From: Cytidiella melzeri
Lineage: Eukaryota > Basidiomycota > Agaricomycetes > Polyporales > Irpicaceae
DNA: 64,000 nt
NCBI GenBank assembly: GCA_022592445.1
Contig: JABYQR010000004.1
Span: forward strand, 186,001 to 250,000
Direction of reading: 5' to 3'
In this document: positions 1 to 12,769 of the stretch, one piece after another
How the letters are laid out: every line of letters begins with the position of its first letter
How positions within the stretch are numbered: the first letter of the stretch is position 1
Translations under genes and position numbers: made by a program
The notes under the pieces: model-generated
Seen by the model: only the letters and a program-made list of their open reading frames with translations
What the model was told of the DNA's origin: nothing
The model's database searches: none

Positions 1-2825
1 GTTATTTCACTCCGTATACTCACGAACATCGTACGGCCTTGTGGTACGCATACTTCACAACTTGAACTTTACTTGCCGGTAGCACCTGCTGATATCGTAC
101 ACCTGCTTTTGCGTAGATTACCACCACTTGACGGACCCGAGGTAGAATGCGGAGACGCACAAAGCTGTTCTTTCGCCAAGTTCTTGACCGACGACTGAGA
201 CGTACTGCATCGCGCAACCTTACGTCCGAGGTGCACAATTTGCCTCAGCGCGTCAGCTGTAATGGGAGGTCAAGCAGTCTAACAGCTATGAGGACGGCTG
301 CGCCATCAGCTACATTGCCATTATTGCAACTGACAGACGCGAATCATATACATGATGCACCGACTGCTGCTCAAGCCCCCCTTTTGCCGATACACATTGG
401 ACGGAATGCGCTGGACGCTGGCGAGTAATACTCTGATCAATTACGTGCTGATATCCTCTGCGCGACGTGCACATGTCTAGTAACAAATATAATGGACATT
501 TCTGACAGTGCCGCCAACGACATACGCCCGCCCATACGGCAGGACTGGTCGGAAACGCCACATACCGGCAGCTATTCATGCACCGTGGTATGAATTCCAG
601 GGTCGAACTCGAACGTACCATCAAGACAGTTCAGTATGGCGGGATGTCGGAATTATGCTGCTCAACGAGATACAGCAGCGAGCGAAGCCAGTAAGTAGGA
701 GGTTCAAGTGGGGAAGATAACCTGCTGTACTTCAAGCAGAGTTCGATATATGTAACAGACGGGTTGTGTAGAACTCGAGGTTGATGGACGGCTGGTGAGA
801 AAAGCTCTGTAAAGCAAGGAGTGTTTTACATAATTCCGGCCCAGGCAGCGGATCTGAGTAGGAGTGTCGCCTGCAGGCAGGAACGTGTTTGTATTCGCGG
901 CGAGATACGAGATTCTCAGACGGCCGCAGGATGGTGAGATGCCTTGTCTGTAATATAGACATGCGGAGGGATTAGGCGGCCCACGCTCTTTGTGCGTTGC
1001 AATTGAGCTCACTTCGCAGCAGGGGTGCAGGGCTTCTTCCTTGCCCTCAAAGCCAGCATAGCCAGCGACGCGCTCTCGTATCTAGCTCCTCCCATCTCAT
1101 CCTCTTGCATAACCAGGACCTCTTTGAAGGTGCTGCTTGCCCCAAGGCTCGAGTCTGGCGTCGGTCGGTCATTTGGTGTAGGCGAACGGCGCTCGTCGAG
1201 CAAACGTCTGAGCAGACACGCTTTCGAGGCGTTTCGCGCGGCACAGACGTGTTTCTTTCTTCGTGGTTTGGGGTAACCCAATCCCTTCCAGCCTGCTCTG
1301 CATATATCCGGACCACTCGTCTGGCAGTCACTCGTTATCCATCGCTCTCACACTCGCTCTCCCTCGTCGGTCGCTATCGTCTATTTGCAGCAAGTACTCT
1401 GCCTCGTCCCCTAATTTCCAAGATCCAAGTTCTGCGCTGCTCTCGCCGCTCTTTGCTATACTCTCGGTTACTGCAGTACGTTTCACTTGTGTGTGCTTTT
1501 TGGCAGAGAGAAATGACTGATTGACGATTGACAGTAGGATTTTATCTCTGTGGTGCGTCACCTTGCACGGGCTTGTAGCGAATATTGACATGTTTTGTTT
1601 TGCAGTTGCACAAATTGTGGTGGTCGCAAACAGCGTAGGTAAGAGATTATTTCACTACGTCACCCGGCCGTTTCCCCGCAAATTGGCGGCGTCGAGGAAC
1701 GTGGCCGGCGCAGTCTTGCTGGTTATGGCAATACCATCAGCGGACGGATGCGGGCCGCATGCCGGCCGAGTGTGCACCGCCATCCGGCCACATTATCTGT
1801 TTTGAGGAAGGTGCGCCGGATGGCCGGAGGGACCGATATCTCGATATGTCGGGTACAGTTGGGCGGGAAGTGTTTATCATTGCATGGAACACTTGAAACT
1901 AGGCTGGCTGCTGCACGTCGCCTCCCTTTCCTCTTCTTCCCTCATCTCGTCTCCTCTTTACGTTCTTCATTCCGTTATGACCATCCGCACGACCTGAGAC
2001 GACCAAGGTGAGCCTCAGGTGGCCGCTGCTTGTTCACACGACCCGCCACGGCCCTGCATCATGCCTGAGCCTCCTGCCTTGTATGGTAGCGGGCAGAGTC
2101 CCTCTTCTGCCACTTTCCCACCCCCCAATAAATGGCGGTGATGGCAATCTTTGATATCATCGATTCAGAATTGTTTATCTCCCAGTTATTACAATTCTTA
2201 GACGTCTTACAATTTTTGTTACTCCTGCTTTTGTATCTCTGTTAATCCCACCCTAACCGCCCACCGATCGCCCGGTTCCCTTATATCTCTTTCGGCACCC
2301 CCTTCTCTCTCGTCCTCGCTGCCTGCAGCCTCCTCGCCGACGTCCTCGACGTCCTACCCGCCCTCCTTCCTCCTCTTCTTGTCGTCTCTCTCGTTGATGA
2401 CTCGTGTACGCTAACCTCGATTATACCTCCTCCAGCTTCAACTTTACCGTTAGAAGCACGTACCTCCCGACGCATTCTCGGACGTCACGAAACCAGCACC
2501 TCTGCACAGTACCTTACCGCCATCGCATGCTCTCAGCTTGCACAAATGTGAGTTTCTCGCCTGCATATAAACTCTCCTGGCAGTACGATACACACCCCTA
2601 TTGCGGCGGGCGTCGCCGAGTGTATGATCGACGGCGAAGTATCTTGTATGTAGGCCGTTTCTGCACAGTGAAGAAACAGTCTTCTGCATGCAGCTTCGAA
2701 TCGAACGATGGGTGACGCCCTCGACGGTTGCTGGTTCGTCTTGGGCTACCACCACTCCTTCACCCTCCCCGCGGTGTCCAGCGATTTTCTCTTCTCCTGC
2801 AGGCCTATGCTCGTTTGCGAAAGCC
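1..2825. other. Upstream non-coding region with probable cyclin leader
   Basis: I see no protein with family features here; the open frames are short, overlap on both strands and do not join across plausible introns. The right part is probably the promoter and 5' leader of the cyclin gene that follows: a strongly pyrimidine-rich tract covers about 2280-2400. A plausible leader intron runs from a GTGAGT donor at 2548 to a CTCCTGCAG acceptor ending at 2802, 23 nt before the chosen start codon. A CACGAAA heptamer, the core of the yeast SCB element, is at 2486-2492; one match is weak evidence. Confidence 0.5.
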
Positions 2826-4341
2826 ATGTCCTCCGTCTTAGTCACCTCACGCTCCTTCGCTGACTCTGTCGTTCCTACAACCTCTAGCTCTCAGTCGATT
2901 CCGCCTTCTATAGAACCGGTTTCTTCCCTCAGCATGAAAGACGTCTCAAACTCAGTCACAAAAGCCTCACGGCTCTTAGCCTATCCGAAGAAACGTCCAT
3001 CCCCTCATGGCGTGTCCAAGTCGAGAAAGCAGTCGACCTCTCCCCTCCACCCCGCGCAGGCTGTTGTGCGAAGATCGCCACGCACAACGAAGGCCGAAGA
3101 GGTTCAGCGTCAACGCGAAGCACAGATTCACGCTATGCGTCGACAAGGTATCTTTCTCGAAGAAGAATATCAGGATGAGATCAAGTTCTACATGCATGAA
3201 ATGGAGGTGAGTCGGTGGTCATCCCGCATTATCGTGACACGTTTTTGCTGAGCTGTCGATTCGCCTCGTGTTCTAGCGCTTCACAATGCCCTCCCTCACC
3301 TCCATGGATCAACAGCCAGAAATTCGGTGGCATATGCGGCCTTGCTTGGTGGATTTCCTCGTCGAGGTTCACTTCAGTTTCCGATTACGCCCTGAAACCC
3401 TCTACTTGGCACTGAATATCATCGATCGTTATGTGTCGCGTCGTATCGTCTATGTGAAGCACTACCAGCTCGTGGGCTGCGCTGCACTCTGGATAGCGGC
3501 AAAGTTCGAAGATGCTAAGGACCGTGTACCGACGGTTTCTCATCTTGCCGAGATTTGCCGGGAGGCGTACGACGAGTCTGCATTCATCCAGATGGAGGGC
3601 CACGTACTTGCGACAATTCAGTGGTCACTTGGACACCCAACGGCTGAAGCCTGGCTCCGCATCCTCTGCTGTGGCCCATGCGTGGAGGATCCCAAAGTTC
3701 AACACGTGGCCCGATTCCTCATGGAGATCACGCTATTCTATCGCGAGTTCGTCGAGTACGTGCCGTCGACCATCGCGCTCGGTGCTCTGACGCTGGCGCG
3801 GTATATATGCGGGAAGGGCCGCCGACTTTTCGCAGAAACGGATGAGGGCCTCGAGATCGTTGAGCTTCTGGACAACCGACTTGCGAAGCACGTGAACGAG
3901 CTGTCGGAAACGCTGGTCAAGAAGTACGCATACGCGTTTTACTCCAAGGCCGCAACGTTCGTCCTACAGTACTATCTTCAAGGCAACCGCTTCGAGCGTC
4001 GGGCGTTGGCTCCTCTACCTATGACACCGGTGAAGACGAAGTCGTCGAAGGTCTACACTCCTGCCAGTGTCTCAACAACAGCCTCCGACATCTCGGACGA
4101 CATGCCTGCAACACCGACTAGCCCGATGATGCCCAGTGACGCGTTCTCAAGCTCATACATGTCCGATGACGAAGATGACAAAGAGAATTTCCCGTCTTCA
4201 CCGACGTTTTCACCTGTGGTCAGCAAACAGCATTCGGACCCCGTACCTGAACAGTTTCTGCCTCACGACTACGTTTCGATGAGTCGACCTGCGCTCCATA
4301 GCTTGAACGCACCCTCGCCTCGCGTGATGCCCGTTTCATAG
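2826..4341 (+). CDS. G1/S cyclin (Cln/Puc1-type)
   Basis: Two exons, 2826-3206 and 3277-4341, joined in phase 0 (GTGAGT donor, TTCTAG acceptor), encode 481 residues. The protein is a regulatory partner of the Cdc28/Cdk1 kinase at G1/S. The cyclin box spans about residues 115-300, with the typical MDQQPEIRWHMRP entry, VDRYVSRR-type helix (here IDRYVSRR), GCAALWIAAKFEDAK and FIQMEGHVL segments. The first ~100 residues are Ser-rich and basic. The tail is Ser/Pro/Thr-rich with SP and TP sites and a DDKENFPSSP segment that contains a KEN box, which would fit APC-dependent turnover. The ATG at 2826 (GCCATGTCC) is preferred because a likely leader intron ends at 2802; an in-frame ATG at 2688 would lie inside that intron. 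The family call is strong; which Cln paralogue is not known. Confidence 0.88.
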
Positions 4342-7256
4342 GCAGATTCGCCCTGTAGGTCAAGCATAGTCACCCACCTGTTATATCCTGTCAACCAGTC
4401 CGGGTTGTAAAAGTCTCCAGCCGTCTGCATTCCTCAAGCAAAATGTATTAACACAACATACACGTCGATTCATCGGCACATCACCGCGCAATCTGTGTTC
4501 TCGCAAACTCAATATCAACAATCATCCATGCATCCATTCCTCTTTGCACTTGTCTCGGCCCAGTCCTCATCTATCCTCTCGTACCATCCGCCCATCGCAG
4601 CGCTAAGGGGCACCCAAACAAGCAAAAGGATCGTGTAGGAGGACCTGACACGCAATCGCGTCCAATGTATCTGGGAACGGTGTACGATTACACGGGTCAG
4701 CTTGTTCATCCTGCCGAGTTTCCCTCTTTACACCTTCGTTCTTTCTTGTTCGGGGCTATCTTGTGTCTTTGCGCACATTCATCGAACTCTCGCTTCACAT
4801 TCTTTTCTCCATAATCGACCTACACTATGCATACCGTCGCTACCCCCCTTTCAATCGCCTTACGCGAAGAGTTTCCGCCGAGTCCGCCGCCCGTTATTCA
4901 CCGCGCGTTCTTTTCTATATTATTCTTCACGTTTATTGTACCATTTATCAACACTTCATTCTCCAATCCCTTTTTTTCATCCTGCATCCGTCCACCCGTC
5001 ACTGCATTTATTTACTGCACATTGTCTCAATCGCCTTTCTGTTCAACCATTCTTTCCTTGTCTCGTCAATGTTGCAACACCTCTTCACATCCATCACTTT
5101 GTTGACTCGCCGCAATCGTCCAATTTCCTCATCATCGCACCTCGAGAGCCTGATATTTCCACAGACATGTTATACTCGGTCAATCGTACATTCCCCGTCT
5201 GTCGTATAACCTCCTCCCATCCTTCTCTCCTACCTTACTCGATGGTGAAGTGAATCAATATCAACCCGCGTTCATGTTGTCAGAGCCACATGGTGTGTCA
5301 GTGTCATCTCCCTCGCCAGGCCCGACCTTGGCGGAGGCGGTGAGTAGCACTCCATCAATCCCAACAGATATTCTCGAACGCTGTCGAGATCAGCGACTAG
5401 GCGATGTCGAGCTTTGCGTCGTTCTGGTCAGGGTCATTGGGCAGTTACGATGGACCTTGCAGTGCTCGCTGAATTGATACGCCCCCTGGAAACCACATTT
5501 ACAGCCTTTCTTCTGATATCCGCACTCTTCACTGCCATTGGTGGCGCAGAGTAATCCGCATCGTATCGACGTTTGGCTCGCAAGAGGATTTTTCGAGGAG
5601 GTACACTTGACTGTAAGACAGCGGAAGCAATCATCCTCGTGTGCAGTTATGACGATTTTCTCTAGACCAGGAACACGACTCTGAGCCAACCATCAACGTC
5701 GCAGAGGCGTGGGGCTGATGCGCTATAAAGACTCGTGTTCAACGAATCAAGACATATGTCCGTCCGTTGTTCATTTGCTTAGCATGCATCGTCGTCGGAA
5801 ATGACAATTTCGCACTAACGACAAGGTCTATATCTAGGCTCGTCCCCAGCCGTAACATGAGTGGAGGGCGGAGCATTGAGTATACACACTCAATCCCGTG
5901 GAATCCTTTGATCTGCAGCTCGCCTTCCAAGAAACTCCTTACATAATCCGAGTGTGGGCAGTGCAGGCTCGTAGAGGACGCAGCGTTCAACCAGTAAGTG
6001 GGAGGAGGTTCGTTCTGCTAGTGATTTGAGAATGAGAAAGGCTCCAGCGATATAAAGGAGGCTAATTTGTGGCGGCATGTGTCTGGCTTATGAATAGCAG
6101 GCAAAAAAAATACAGAAAGATCTGACGAGGCTCAATGGTCCAAGCTTTCAAGTTCAACACTAATGGAATGAATAGCTAGCGTGCACTCAAGCACAAAATA
6201 CACGCGGTTATCCAGAGTGCTTGTCGTCAAAAATATGCTACTTGTGGAAACGGTCACTGGAAGCTCGTCTTGTACTACCAGTTTGATGGTGTGTCCAGTG
6301 TACTAACACCAGAGTAGGACAGGCTTCCATTATATTGTATTGTGAAACAGTCGCGCACCTTTGCCATAACGATAGCAATCCTGAGGAGCAGTAGCGTGTC
6401 ATCCTCTGGTGCAAGCTGCACATGTCTACCCAATCCAAGTGTGAATGGCCGAGATTGGGGAGAAGGAAGGAAGGAGTTTTTGTTGGCTACACATTGACCT
6501 CGCAGCACCATTGCATCGGTACGCGAGGCTTCGAAAGAGCCGTAAGTAGTGACTGGCGACAGCAGATGGCGGAGGGAACATGCTGGAAAGAGGAAACTAA
6601 GTCGTCAGAGTGCGTGCAAAGGCGTCCGAGAGCTCCTTCGATGAGAGATTTGACATTCCAAGTCGAACTCGAGCGAGGTTGAAGTACTCAACGTAAAAAG
6701 ACAGTACCATGGAAGTGTTTTTCTGAAACTTGGAGGTGGAACTTGGGGCAATAGATGGTCGGGGTGTGTTGTTAAACTTTACCATGGTCACACTTTGTCG
6801 CATAACGCTCGCTGGCTGTGACCCGTGACACCCGCTACGGGTCGTAAAAGTACCATCTCTAACAACTTCAAACCTCACATTAAATCGACTTGTTCTTCAC
6901 AAAAGAGAGCTACAGTAGTCCTCAATAGGTCCCAGCGTGTTTAGAATATTTGGAGGGGCGCAAATAATGAAAGTGGTAAGTAGTGTCCGTAAGAACCTGC
7001 TTTTACGAAAAACCCATAGTAACCATACACTGGTTTATCTGCGCTCAGGGGTATTATGAAGCAGCGTTGCCGTATTACAGACCCTTGTCAAAAACCCGAC
7101 ATCCGTGCAAAAGGTACGGTAGTACTGTACACGTTTATGTTGATCAATATTACAACCTTGTAACTCATTCTTGCAACACAACTGCCTACCACGCATATAT
7201 GAACGACTGCGCCACGAATAGCGCCGTATTCCACTTCAATACACAAACGCAGAGGC
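4342..7256. other. Long intergenic region without convincing genes
   Basis: About 4700-5250 is pyrimidine-rich on the + strand, so a 183-codon frame there is probably composition. On the minus strand, 6078-5942 would encode a short peptide with a signal-like hydrophobic start (MPPQISLLYIAGAFLILK), and 5689-5390 a Cys-rich stretch, but I could not join them with credible splice sites. Nothing else in 6080-7256 looks coding. Confidence 0.45.
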
Positions 7257-9196
7257 TTACTCGAGCACCCACTGGTTCCCCTCGAGCTTGATACTCACCG
7301 GTCGCTTCTCGTCCAAGCTCAGACGGCCGGCGTGCAGGATCGCCGTGGTCAGCACCGTGTTGGCGATTGTAGGCAGACCGTGCTTGTCAAAGTCCTCGGG
7401 CGTGCTGGTTTTGGCGTTCACGCTACGGGCGGCGTCGATGAACTTCTCGATGGAGATGTAACCGTAGCCACGTTGGCCGTCGAAGTGACCGCTCTCAGAG
7501 GGCGAGTACTTCATGCTGAGAAACGGGACGCAATTATTGTTAGCACCTGGAATGAGGTGCGGTGGTGGTGTTCACTCACTAGAAAGGGTTGTAGTAGGTT
7601 TTGCCGCTGTCATCGAGAACGATATCATATCCACGGTGGGCCTGGTCGACGTTGATCTCACCCTGCACATGAATTGTCGAAGTCAACAAACAGTACAATA
7701 GTTGAGAAAGATGCTGCAAACATGCCTTCTCTGCCATGTAGTACCAGTGTTGCGCGGAGTGTACACCAGATTTCATCGGCGCAGTCCATGACGCGGTGTA
7801 TACAGCAGTGCTCCTATGCTTTGAGCTATTCAACGATTGCCAATCAACAAGGAGGGTGATGGTGTCTTCAGTCTGAGGGACACAGTTGTATGGCTCGCTA
7901 GTGGCAATCCCGGTGGCCGCGCTAGCTACAACTCGAGTGGGCACGGCCTTGTCCTGCATAATCCAGCAGTGAATGTCGATGTGGTGCGACGACAGGTAAT
8001 AGCTGTACATAGTATCTTAGCTCTATATATCTTCAGCTACATTTCTTACGATAGCTTACCTGATGTCCGAATCCTTTCCAGCCCATGCACGGAAGGTTTC
8101 GAGCTGGTTCTTAGGCTGGCTCATCCATGCATTGAAGAAGTTGCATTCTCCCAAAGTCTGAGCACGGGCTTTGGCGTCGCTGTACACGGGGTCATATCTA
8201 CGTGCCTCCTTGTCAGGAAAAAACTCAGTTCGAAAGGCAAAGACTCTGCGCACCGCTTGTGGTGCTCAACGAAGCATACAACGTTGTGCTTTTTGGCCAG
8301 CTCGACCAACTCGATGTGGTGCTGCAGCAGTTGCACAGCTGGCTTCGTTACCAAGACATGAATTCCTCGTTCAATCGCGTATTTGGAGATTGGGTAGTGG
8401 GTACCTGCGAGTCATTAGTCAAACTGGAAAACGGACAAGAAGGAGTCACTTACTGTCCGGGGTGAAGATGATCGCAGCATCACCAGGAGAAAGTTTGTCG
8501 ATAGCTTCCTTGTCTGCAACATAGTGTCAGCGGTAACAAGCTAACCGAGGATACTGCACATCGACACTGACAAGCCTCGGGATCAACCTTGGACTCGTCT
8601 GGGAAGGATTCGAAACTGTGATAGTTCGAATCAATGGAGTTGTACTGTGAAACAAAGGATTGCACGTTACGAGACATCCATGTCCTTGTATGCGCCAGCA
8701 ATGTTTGCCACCAGGTGCTCGCGAATGGCTGGAAATTTTCCGCCGTTTACGCCAACCATTCCCAGCTTTTCGACCTGCATGGAGCATGTGTCAGTGTGTC
8801 GTACTGATGCAGCAGAACATGCTTAATGAGGTACCTTTCCCAGCCTTCGGAGATCGAAGAGGGTTAATCCGACAACCTGTTTATCTGGTGAGCACGACAA
8901 CATGTCGCAGCTCAAGAAGAATACGTACTCCGATCTGCAGAACGATTTCAACATATATGATGATATCATACGCAGACTATACGTACCTTCTTGTCAGACT
9001 TGGAAGCACCAGAGCCCGTCCATCCTGTGGTGTACTCGCCCTGCGCAACGCAGATCGGTTGTAGTTTCAAGCCAAATATGGACACAGATAGCTTACGGTG
9101 CCACCTGCAGGACAATTGTTTGAGTGGTTACGGATAGGATCTAGTAGCACTAATAAACTTACACATCAGCACATTGAGTTTCTTCAAGTCGGTCAT
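7257..9196 (-). CDS. Gfo/Idh/MocA oxidoreductase, D-galacturonate-reductase-like
   Basis: Twelve exons give 417 residues: 9196-9163, 9104-9097, 9040-8987, 8876-8835, 8774-8671, 8615-8572, 8513-8454, 8404-8254, 8197-8060, 8002-7726, 7662-7580 and 7515-7257. The N-terminus has the glycine-rich nucleotide-binding turn (CGTGEYTTGW), so an NAD(P) Rossmann fold is expected. The HVLVTKPAVQ segment corresponds to the EKP-type motif with the catalytic Lys, and HHIDIHCW matches the family's Asp/His active-site segment. Relatives in Agaricomycetes are commonly annotated D-galacturonate reductase, which would place it in pectin-sugar catabolism in the cytosol; the substrate is inferred only. Exon 2 is just 8 nt. 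The intron 7725-7663 appears to be GC-AG; unspliced it would add 21 in-frame residues that break the family sequence. Fold is confident, substrate is not. Confidence 0.85.
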
Positions 9197-9816
9197 GGTG
9201 AGTTTCGCTGTAGACTAGTGATGAGCGTCGGGAGAGGAGTTGGTGGCATCTTTCTCCAAGGGTCGAGGAGGCTTTATATCAGCCGTACGGACCTAGTAGC
9301 TGCGAGTGGGACCGCCAGGACCGTCGCAGTCAACCTTCGCAGTTCTCTCTTTCAGATTCCAAGGTCATCTCTACTTCCGTTCGGTCCTGGCCGGTCCGAC
9401 GTGCCACTATTACCCGGGTCGGCTTCAGTAAACCATTATTATTGAACGTTGAATTCGAACGTTGAACAGTGAAGACTGCCAAAATCATTCCAATGAGATC
9501 CATAGAGGGCCACGATTATGGTAAGATGCAGGAGGAGACAAAGTAGCTGCTTTGCGAGCGAGACTTCAAGAACGATGCACGGTATGGCCTTGTGTACTAG
9601 AACTCCTCAATAGCAACGCGATTCACTCAGTACTAGTGATGTTTTGTGTTTCGTTCGCAGAGATCTCGATGGCCATCGACACGTGGCTCCCACGCGGCGG
9701 CTGGGGTGACGTCTGGGAGCACGCTCCTGGTGCGCGACCTTCAGTGAAAGGCTTCTGCTCTGCTCAACTCAGCATGAAAGCTAGGAAGACTCTGCGTACA
9801 AACTCACTCGACCATC
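9197..9816. promoter_or_regulatory. Shared upstream region of two divergent genes
   Basis: 620 nt separate the start codon of the minus-strand oxidoreductase (9196) from that of the plus-strand unknown protein (9817). No TATA box or repeated operator is obvious. An imperfect repeat of GAACGTTGAA is present at about 9440-9470. Its role as a promoter is inferred only from gene orientation. Confidence 0.4.
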
Positions 9817-12769
9817 ATGACCCAGTATCCTCCTCTTAAGCATCCTATTGCAACCACCTCTCCAACCCCCGCTAGCTCACAGACAGGTCTCGTAACATCC
9901 CCCGCCAACTTCATTCCACGAAAGGAGTTCATCAAGGATCACCGCACCACCTCGTCTTTTGCCCTCCTAGCTCTCTCTGGCCCAAACCTCGTCAGGCTTT
10001 ACAGCTTCACCGGAACTGTGATCAGTGGCCTGCGCCGTCTCCTCCATCAGAAAGAGCTCTTCGCAGGCGAGCGCGAACACACGCCCAAGCATTTCTTTGA
10101 GTTCACCTTGGAAGGAAAGCCTTGGACAAACACGAAGAGCATCACATCCGAGAAACTTATTGTCGACATACTCACTGTCGTTCTACACTCTGGCTATGCA
10201 TTTTTATCGACTATCGACTACGGGCGAGAGTCGGACGATAGGCTCGCTATCACATTCTCGAAACCACACCTTCTACCCATCGCGTACGGACCAGCGGCGT
10301 TCCCTGCCATGAATGGCTCTACTACCTCTCTCAACACGCCGCCAAGGACACCATTTGCCATTTCGTTCACTTCTGCTACTCTACTGCGTGTGGTAGGGCC
10401 TCCCCTGCATTCGACGCCGGCCATCTTGACAGCCGTTCGGGGCGCATGGCCTCGGGGGATTGTATCTGACAAGAAGGTCGGAGACGCGACCTATGAATTC
10501 AAATTGAAAGGCTACAAGTGTGAGTGGCATAGAAAGCGTCCCAGGTCCTCTCGGTGGATGTTGACGCCGCGTGCTAGGGTTCCAAGAAGATACCTTTCCC
10601 ATGGACTCGCTGAATCATATCTTGGGCCTGTTATCCTCCTTGGACGGGCACGGGTTCACACTCTTGACGTCTTTGTCATTCAACAAGCCCTCTCGCGTCA
10701 AGGATTTCTGGGTTTTCACTGGCATTTCTGACGACCACAGTCCGCCATCGACTCCAACCACGTTAACCCACGAGCTGAAGAGGGATATGACACCACTGGC
10801 TCACTCCATTGCTCCCGGCCCTTCGCCTCTGTCTGCTGGAGCCGAGAAGAAACGTTCCTCTCCTCGTGTCGTATCGCCTATCGCTGCCAATAACGCTACC
10901 ACGCCAGCTAAGCATAACGGTCACGCTCGCAGTGCCAGCGATAACACGACAATGGCGTCGTCAGTACAGAAGCCAGCCAGCACCCCTTTCGGCAGTGCAC
11001 CAACGGCACTACTTCGTAAACCTTCTCCAAGGACAAAGCTACCGGCCATGCTCTCCTCTTCGAAACTGAATCGATCGTCTAGTTCTGGCCCACGCTTGAG
11101 CAGGGCCGGTACACCTACGGCAGACAGTTCGACTGGACCGTCGGCTTTCGGCCCACAGCAGATGGTGCGGAGTCTCAGCAACCCGAGCAGCGTAGGAAGC
11201 GTCGATATGACTGGTGTCGGAAGGCGGTCGGTGAGCTTGTCACGGACGCCGGACGTGTTCTATGTGGCAGACGGACGAGGTAAAGGGGCTCCACGCCAGG
11301 AATATAATCCTTTTCACGCATCTTTCAAGCCAAATGCGCAGGCCCCTCATGCAGCTTTTATTAAAGTGACGACACCGACTGCCGATCGCCGCGCTTCGCT
11401 CGACAGCAAGAACTCGTACCCAGTTGAGAATCGACCACCACTACGACCTAGTATTCGACGGTCGAGTACGATACCCATCACGCTGGACACTCGCCAGGAC
11501 TCCAGTACCTCAGCCTCACGAATGCAGCCGCCACCACTCGTTACCGGGAAAACATCTGCAGGTTCCGATCGAGCATTGGACCCTAAGGAGAATGAACCTT
11601 CGCGCCTGAAACGCGAGACCAGGGATCCACCTGAAGCACTACGTCTGAATGAGCCCAGACGGACGCCCACTCCGCCTCTGCTTACACCTGGTACCTTCCG
11701 CGACTCTGCATTTTCGTGGGCCACAGGAAAGACGCAGGACGTGCCCATAATGTGGACAGGACGCGAGCCAGATCCGTCGCAGACAGTGGAGAGGCCTGTT
11801 CATTCAGCTGGAGACACGAGCGGCGATCGCAGCATCAGGGCCTTGCTCCACTCGGGCGCCAATGTTCATCCAGAGTTGGACCGCAACAACAGCGGGCCAC
11901 TGCCACCCGGGGGCTGGGTGCCTTCGTCCACGCCACGGGAAGACAAGGGTGACGTATCGCAGGGGTCCCATAAGATGTTCCCTCCCACTATAAGAGAGCA
12001 GCCCAGCCAAGAGGAAGACGACCGCTACCACCACAAACACCACATGTCGCAATCAGCAAAACACTTGTTCATGAGAGGAAGAGAGCCGGGGCGTGACGCA
12101 GCATACAAGTCGACGGAGAAGGCTAGTGAGAGGCAGACAGAGGAACTGGCAATGGGTGTTATGGGGCATACGGGCAAGACAGGTGGCACCGGAGGGACGT
12201 CTGGCCTGGAGCCAGTCAGTGGTATAGCAGTGCCGAAGCCGAAACCTGGAAGACGGGAGACGGCAATGTCGGGATGGGTGATGGTGAACGTGGAGGGATC
12301 GGCGAACTCGCAGACATCGTCGAGGGCTGGAAAATCCTCGAGCCAGTCACCGCCAGGCTCACGGCCCAACGTTCGCCATCGCAGAAGCAACTCGGACTCT
12401 GGCCTCTTGAGGCCGCATGTGAGCAACTCCCCCGTCGGTAACGCCCCTGCGGAAGCCACGATGTCGGCCGCTGCCAAGACGATCGCGATGATCGATGCTG
12501 TAGACGCGAAAAATCAGGAGCAAGAGAAGTCGTCGACTCCATCTGGCCTCAAGCGGATATTTCATCGCACGAAAGGATCGGAGTCAGATGGTGGCGGAAA
12601 GGGCACTGCATTGCGTAGGAAGGCTACGCCTGACGAAGGGGTGTCAAAGGGAATGGGCTTGGAGAGGGATGAATCTGACGAGAAGTCTACGTTGAAAGAC
12701 AAGTGGAAGACGCGAACTGGAACACCTGCTGCAGCCAAGCCAGGAGCTGCACGGTTGAGTATCGAATGA
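9817..12769 (+). CDS. Conserved fungal protein of unknown function, S/T/P-rich
   Basis: Two exons, 9817-10519 and 10578-12769, encode 964 residues; the intron (GTGAGT to GCTAG) splits a Trp codon so that the frame reads GYKWFQEDTF. I recognise no named domain. Residues 1 to about 300 look folded, with alternating hydrophobic segments and few low-complexity runs, and end with a helix-rich piece (DSLNHILGLLSSLDGHGF). The remaining two thirds are Ser, Pro, Thr and charge rich with many SP/TP sites, suggesting a disordered, phosphorylated tail. A short better-ordered stretch lies near the C-terminus (TIAMIDAVDAKNQEQEK followed by GLKRIFHR). The ATG at 9817 is the first in frame. The gene is divergent from the oxidoreductase. 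No function is proposed. Confidence 0.8.

Noticed and set aside
2688..2825. Upstream in-frame ATG extending the cyclin N-terminus
   Set aside because: It lies between a good donor (2548) and a good acceptor (ending 2802) and so is probably intronic.
4702..5253. Open frame of 183 codons on the plus strand
   Set aside because: The stretch is pyrimidine-rich in all frames, which removes stop codons; the translation has no ordered pattern and other frames are open too.
5390..6078. Possible secreted Cys-rich protein on the minus strand (signal-like start at 6078, Cys-rich stretch near 5650-5430)
   Set aside because: No intron set joins the two parts in one frame with normal sizes, and the cysteine spacing matches no family I know. 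Reported only as part of the intergenic entry.
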